Assembly (NCBI RefSeq): GCF_013205055.1
Contig: NZ_JABMLF010000004.1
Span: 310,001-374,000, forward strand
Direction: 5' to 3'
Length of the DNA: 64,000 nt
Source of the DNA: Rathayibacter sp. VKM Ac-2856
Lineage (GTDB): Bacteria; Actinomycetota; Actinomycetes; Actinomycetales; Microbacteriaceae
Part shown: in pieces, positions 61,733 to 64,000 of the stretch
Layout of the letters: each line of letters begins with the position of its first letter
Numbering within the stretch: the first letter of the stretch is position 1
Position numbers and translations under genes: made by a program
Notes under the pieces: model-generated
Databases searched by the model: none
The model's input: the letters and a program-made list of their open reading frames with translations, nothing else
What the model was told of the DNA's origin: nothing

Positions 61733-62090
61733 CCTGATCGAGCAGTCCGCGTCGCGGGCGCCCCCTCCATGCTGATCGAGTAGCCCGCGCAGCGGGCGTA
61801 TCGAGATCCACCGCTCTGCAGGCGTGAGGTCTCGATACGCCGCTGCGCGGCTACTCGACCAGCAAGAGATACGCCGCTGCGCGGCTACTCGACCAGCAAG
61901 AGGGGGGGGCGGCACCCAACCGATCCATGTTGATCGAGTAGCCCGCTTGGCGGGCGTATCGAGATCCACCGTTCTGCAGGCGTGGGGTCTCGATACGCCG
62001 CTGCGCGGCTACTCGACCAGCAAGAGGGGGGGCGGCGCACCCGATCCCTGCTGATCGAGCAGCCCGCGCAGCGGGCGTGTCGAGATCCGC
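61733..62090. repeat. REP-like element cluster (largest in the window)
   Basis: At least six copies in both orientations between 61733 and 62090, including three near-identical forward copies with GATACGCCGCTGCGCGGC and inverted copies with CGAGTAGCCCGC. They make up nearly the whole 434-bp gap between the oxidoreductase and clpS. Confidence 0.88.
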
Positions 62091-62122
62091 CGCCCCGCGG
62101 CCGACGGCCGCCGCCCGCGACC

Positions 62123-62128
62123 TAGGCT
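62123..62128 (+). promoter_or_regulatory. -10 box of clpS, leaderless start
   Basis: TAGGCT, then GGAGGG, then ATG 62135. GGAGGG is too close to act well as a ribosome site, so a leaderless mRNA is likely. Confidence 0.55.
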
Positions 62129-62134
62129 GGAGGG

Positions 62135-62425
62135 ATGGTGGACACGATCGAGCGCGCCGACGAGCGGCTGGCGACCCGCGCCGCCGCCGAGGTGCCGTGG
62201 ATCGTGCTCGTCTGGGACGACCCGGTGAACCTGATGTCCTACGTGTCCTACGTCTTCCGCAGCTACTTCGGCTTCGGCCGAGCCGAGGCCGAGCGCCTGA
62301 TGCTCCAGGTGCACACGGAGGGGCGCGCCGTGGTCGCGACCGGCAACCGCGAGGAGATGGAGCGGCACGTGGAGGCGATGCACGGCTACGGCCTGTGGGC
62401 GACGCTGCAGAAGGCCGACGCATGA
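62135..62425 (+). CDS. clpS: ClpS adaptor protein
   Basis: 96 residues. Core VLVWDDPVNLMSYVSYVFRSYF, then LMLQVHTEGRAVVATGNREEMERHV, the N-degron-binding fold that hands proteins to ClpAP/ClpCP. The DDPVNLMSYV and the His of QVHTEG form the degron pocket. Next gene is DUF2017, the usual actinobacterial neighbour. Confidence 0.95.
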   Translation: MVDTIERADERLATRAAAEVPWIVLVWDDPVNLMSYVSYVFRSYFGFGRAEAERLMLQVHTEGRAVVATGNREEMERHVEAMHGYGLWATLQKADA

Positions 62426-62459
62426 CCCGCACCCCCCGCCCCGCGATCGGCCGCCGCTG

Positions 62460-62981
62460 ATGCGCTCGTTCCGCCGCGACTCCTCCGGCGCCGCCGTGGC
62501 CCGCTTCGACCGCGAGGAGGCCGGGATCCTCCGCCACCTCGCCGGCGAGATGCTCGAGCTGCTCGACCGCCACGCCTCGGACGAGGCGCTCGCCGACCCC
62601 GCGCTGGCCCGCCTCCTCCCCGACGCCTACCGCGACGACCGCGAGGCCGCCGACGAGTTCCGCCGCTTCACCGCCCCCGACCTGGCCGCCCGGAAGATGG
62701 ACGACGCCCGCGCGATCACCGCCGCCCTCGACGCGGGCGAGGGCTCCGGGCACGCCCGCGTCTTCGCCGGCCTCGGCGAGGTCGCCGTCCGCCTCGAGCC
62801 GCCGCAGGCGCTCTCCTGGCTCCGCGGACTCACCGACATGCGCCTCGCGCTCGCCGCCCGCCTGGGCATCGTCGACACCGACGACGTCGAGCCCGAGAAC
62901 GAGACCGGCCAGGCGATCCGCGCCGTCTACGACTGGCTCGGCAGCGTGCAGGACGGTCTCGTCCACGCCATCGACGTCTGA
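62460..62981 (+). CDS. DUF2017 family protein
   Basis: 173 residues, mostly helical: RFDREEAGILRHLAGEMLELLDRH, PALARLLPDAYRDDREAADEFRRF and WLRGLTDMRLALAARLGI. The family is found almost only next to clpS in Actinobacteria. Function unknown; a role linked to ClpS/ClpC proteolysis is plausible. ATG 62460 begins 34 bp after clpS. Confidence 0.9.
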   Translation: MRSFRRDSSGAAVARFDREEAGILRHLAGEMLELLDRHASDEALADPALARLLPDAYRDDREAADEFRRFTAPDLAARKMDDARAITAALDAGEGSGHARVFAGLGEVAVRLEPPQALSWLRGLTDMRLALAARLGIVDTDDVEPENETGQAIRAVYDWLGSVQDGLVHAIDV

Positions 62982-62984
62982 GGG

Positions 62985-63989
62985 CTACCGCCCGCTCCGC
63001 TCCCAGCCGCTGACGACGACCTTGCCCGGGGTCCCGCCGGCCTCGACGAGCCGGTGCGCCTCCGCGAGAGTCGCCGCGCTCAGGGGCGACAGCGCCCGAG
63101 TGAGCGTCGTCCGCAGCACCCCCTCGTCCAGCAGCGCGGACACCTCCTGCAGCAGGTCGTGCTGCGCGCGCAGGTCCGGCGTCGCGAACATCGGCCGGGT
63201 GAACATCAGCTCCCAGTGCACCGACACCGACTTGCGCTTGAGCGGCACGATGTCGAGGGTCTCGGGATCGTCGATCACGGCGATGGCCCCCTGCGGCGCG
63301 ATCGCCTCGACGAACGCCGGGAGGTTCCGCGTCGTCCCGGTCAGGGAGGCGATGAGGTCGACGGGTCCGACGCGGCGCAGCTCCGCAGCGAGATCGCGGT
63401 GATCGATCACTTCGTGGGCACCGAGGTCGCGGACCCACTGCCGCGACTCGGGCGTCGAGGCCGTCGCGACGACCTCGAGATCGGTCAGGCGGGCGGCGAG
63501 CTGGACCAGCATCGATCCGACACCCCCGGCGGCACCGGCGACGAGCAGGCGCCGGCCGCGTCCGCCGCCGCGCTCGACCCCGAGCCGGTCGAACAGCAGC
63601 TCCCACGCCGTGATCGCCGTCAGCGGCAGCGCCGCGGCCTCCGCGTCGTCGAGGCGGGCGGGCTTCCGGCCGACGATGCGCTCGTCGACGAGGTGCAGCT
63701 CCGCGTTCGTCCCGGGCCGGGTGAGCGAGCCGGCGTAGAACACGTCGTCACCCGGCGCGAAGAGCGTGACGTGCTCGCCCACCGCCTCGACCGAGCCGAC
63801 CGCGTCGAAGCCGAGGACCTTCGGCCTCGCCTCGGGGCGTCCGGATGCGCGGACCTTGGTGTCGACGGGGTTCACCGACACGGTCCGGACCCGCACCAGC
63901 AGGTCGTGACCGGTCGCCACCGGGTCGGGCAGCTCGACGTCGGTGAGCACCTCGGGTGCCCCGTGCCGGGTGATCGCGACGGCGCGCAT
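62985..63989 (-). CDS. Zinc-less alcohol dehydrogenase / quinone oxidoreductase family protein
   Basis: 334 residues, MDR superfamily. MRAVAITRHGAPEVLTDVELPDP, VNPVDTKVRASG, DAVGSVEAVGEHVTLFAPGDDVFYAGS, Rossmann loop LVAGAAGGVGSMLVQLAARL, and VHWELMFTRPMF, the signature of the zinc-binding ADH family that lacks the structural zinc Cys (YhdH/QOR-like). NADPH-dependent reduction of quinones or alkenals is likely. Convergent with the DUF2017 gene; ends 11 bp from the window edge. Confidence 0.87.
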   Translation of the reverse strand: MRAVAITRHGAPEVLTDVELPDPVATGHDLLVRVRTVSVNPVDTKVRASGRPEARPKVLGFDAVGSVEAVGEHVTLFAPGDDVFYAGSLTRPGTNAELHLVDERIVGRKPARLDDAEAAALPLTAITAWELLFDRLGVERGGGRGRRLLVAGAAGGVGSMLVQLAARLTDLEVVATASTPESRQWVRDLGAHEVIDHRDLAAELRRVGPVDLIASLTGTTRNLPAFVEAIAPQGAIAVIDDPETLDIVPLKRKSVSVHWELMFTRPMFATPDLRAQHDLLQEVSALLDEGVLRTTLTRALSPLSAATLAEAHRLVEAGGTPGKVVVSGWERSGR

Positions 63990-64000
63990 CAGAGCGCTCC

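Overview
The window is 64 kb of high-GC DNA (about 72 percent by eye) with GTG and ATGA/GTGA-coupled genes, Lsr2, NucS, a ClpS-DUF2017 pair, a DUF7882 protein and many start codons lying 6-7 nt after a TANNNT box (leaderless mRNAs). This points to an actinobacterium of the family Microbacteriaceae. Dense copies of a short palindromic intergenic element built around GGTCTCGATACGCC / TACTCGACCAGCATG fit Rathayibacter-like genomes (genus is an inference). I saw no rRNA, tRNA, prophage, transposase or CRISPR.

Layout. 0-11 kb: AraC regulator, KdpDE two-component system (no kdpFABC here), luxS-mtnN activated-methyl-cycle pair, YCII protein, ABC-F ATPase, MarR regulator, DUF7882, LysM lipoprotein, HAD phosphatase, SseB protein. 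11-18 kb: Lsr2, NucS, an MFS exporter divergent from a LacI regulator with a palindromic operator between them, MATE transporter, DUF1801, aldo/keto reductase. 18.6-28.2 kb: a putative exopolysaccharide locus: Tat-exported beta-helix protein, then divergently a membrane GGDEF-EAL protein, a BcsB-like surface protein, a GT-C (family 39-like) glycosyltransferase and a GT2 synthase carrying an N-terminal MshEN domain, a known cyclic-di-GMP receptor. 29-39.6 kb: GtrA-DprE1-DprE2 in the same order as M. tuberculosis Rv3789-Rv3791, a divergent UbiA phosphoribosyltransferase and, 6 kb further on, a PAP2 phosphatase; together they could make decaprenyl-phosphoryl-arabinose. A Na+/H+ antiporter and a PspC/LiaFSR-like signalling locus lie between them.

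40-49 kb: a Tat-exported PhoX phosphatase with a sortase-type LAXTG tail and a PHO-box-like promoter, a QorR/QorB-type quinone redox switch, an NYN ribonuclease-like protein, M13 peptidase and a beta-lactamase-fold protein lacking the SXXK lysine. The last three genes are bracketed by two arrays of related ~92-102 bp hairpin repeats. 49-58.7 kb: one minus-strand operon with an oligopeptide/nickel-type ABC importer plus two flavin monooxygenases and a DszC/SfnB-like flavoprotein, probably for a sulfur- or nitrogen-containing compound. 59-64 kb: BCCT transporter, F420/FMN oxidoreductase, ClpS, DUF2017 and a zinc-less quinone oxidoreductase-like enzyme.

The two best candidates for something new are the MshEN-gated exopolysaccharide synthase locus and the decaprenyl-phosphoryl-arabinose cassette in a lineage not known for arabinogalactan. 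The intergenic repeats (REP-like elements, perfect hairpins, 19-nt tandem array, hairpin arrays) are the strongest structure not explained by genes.
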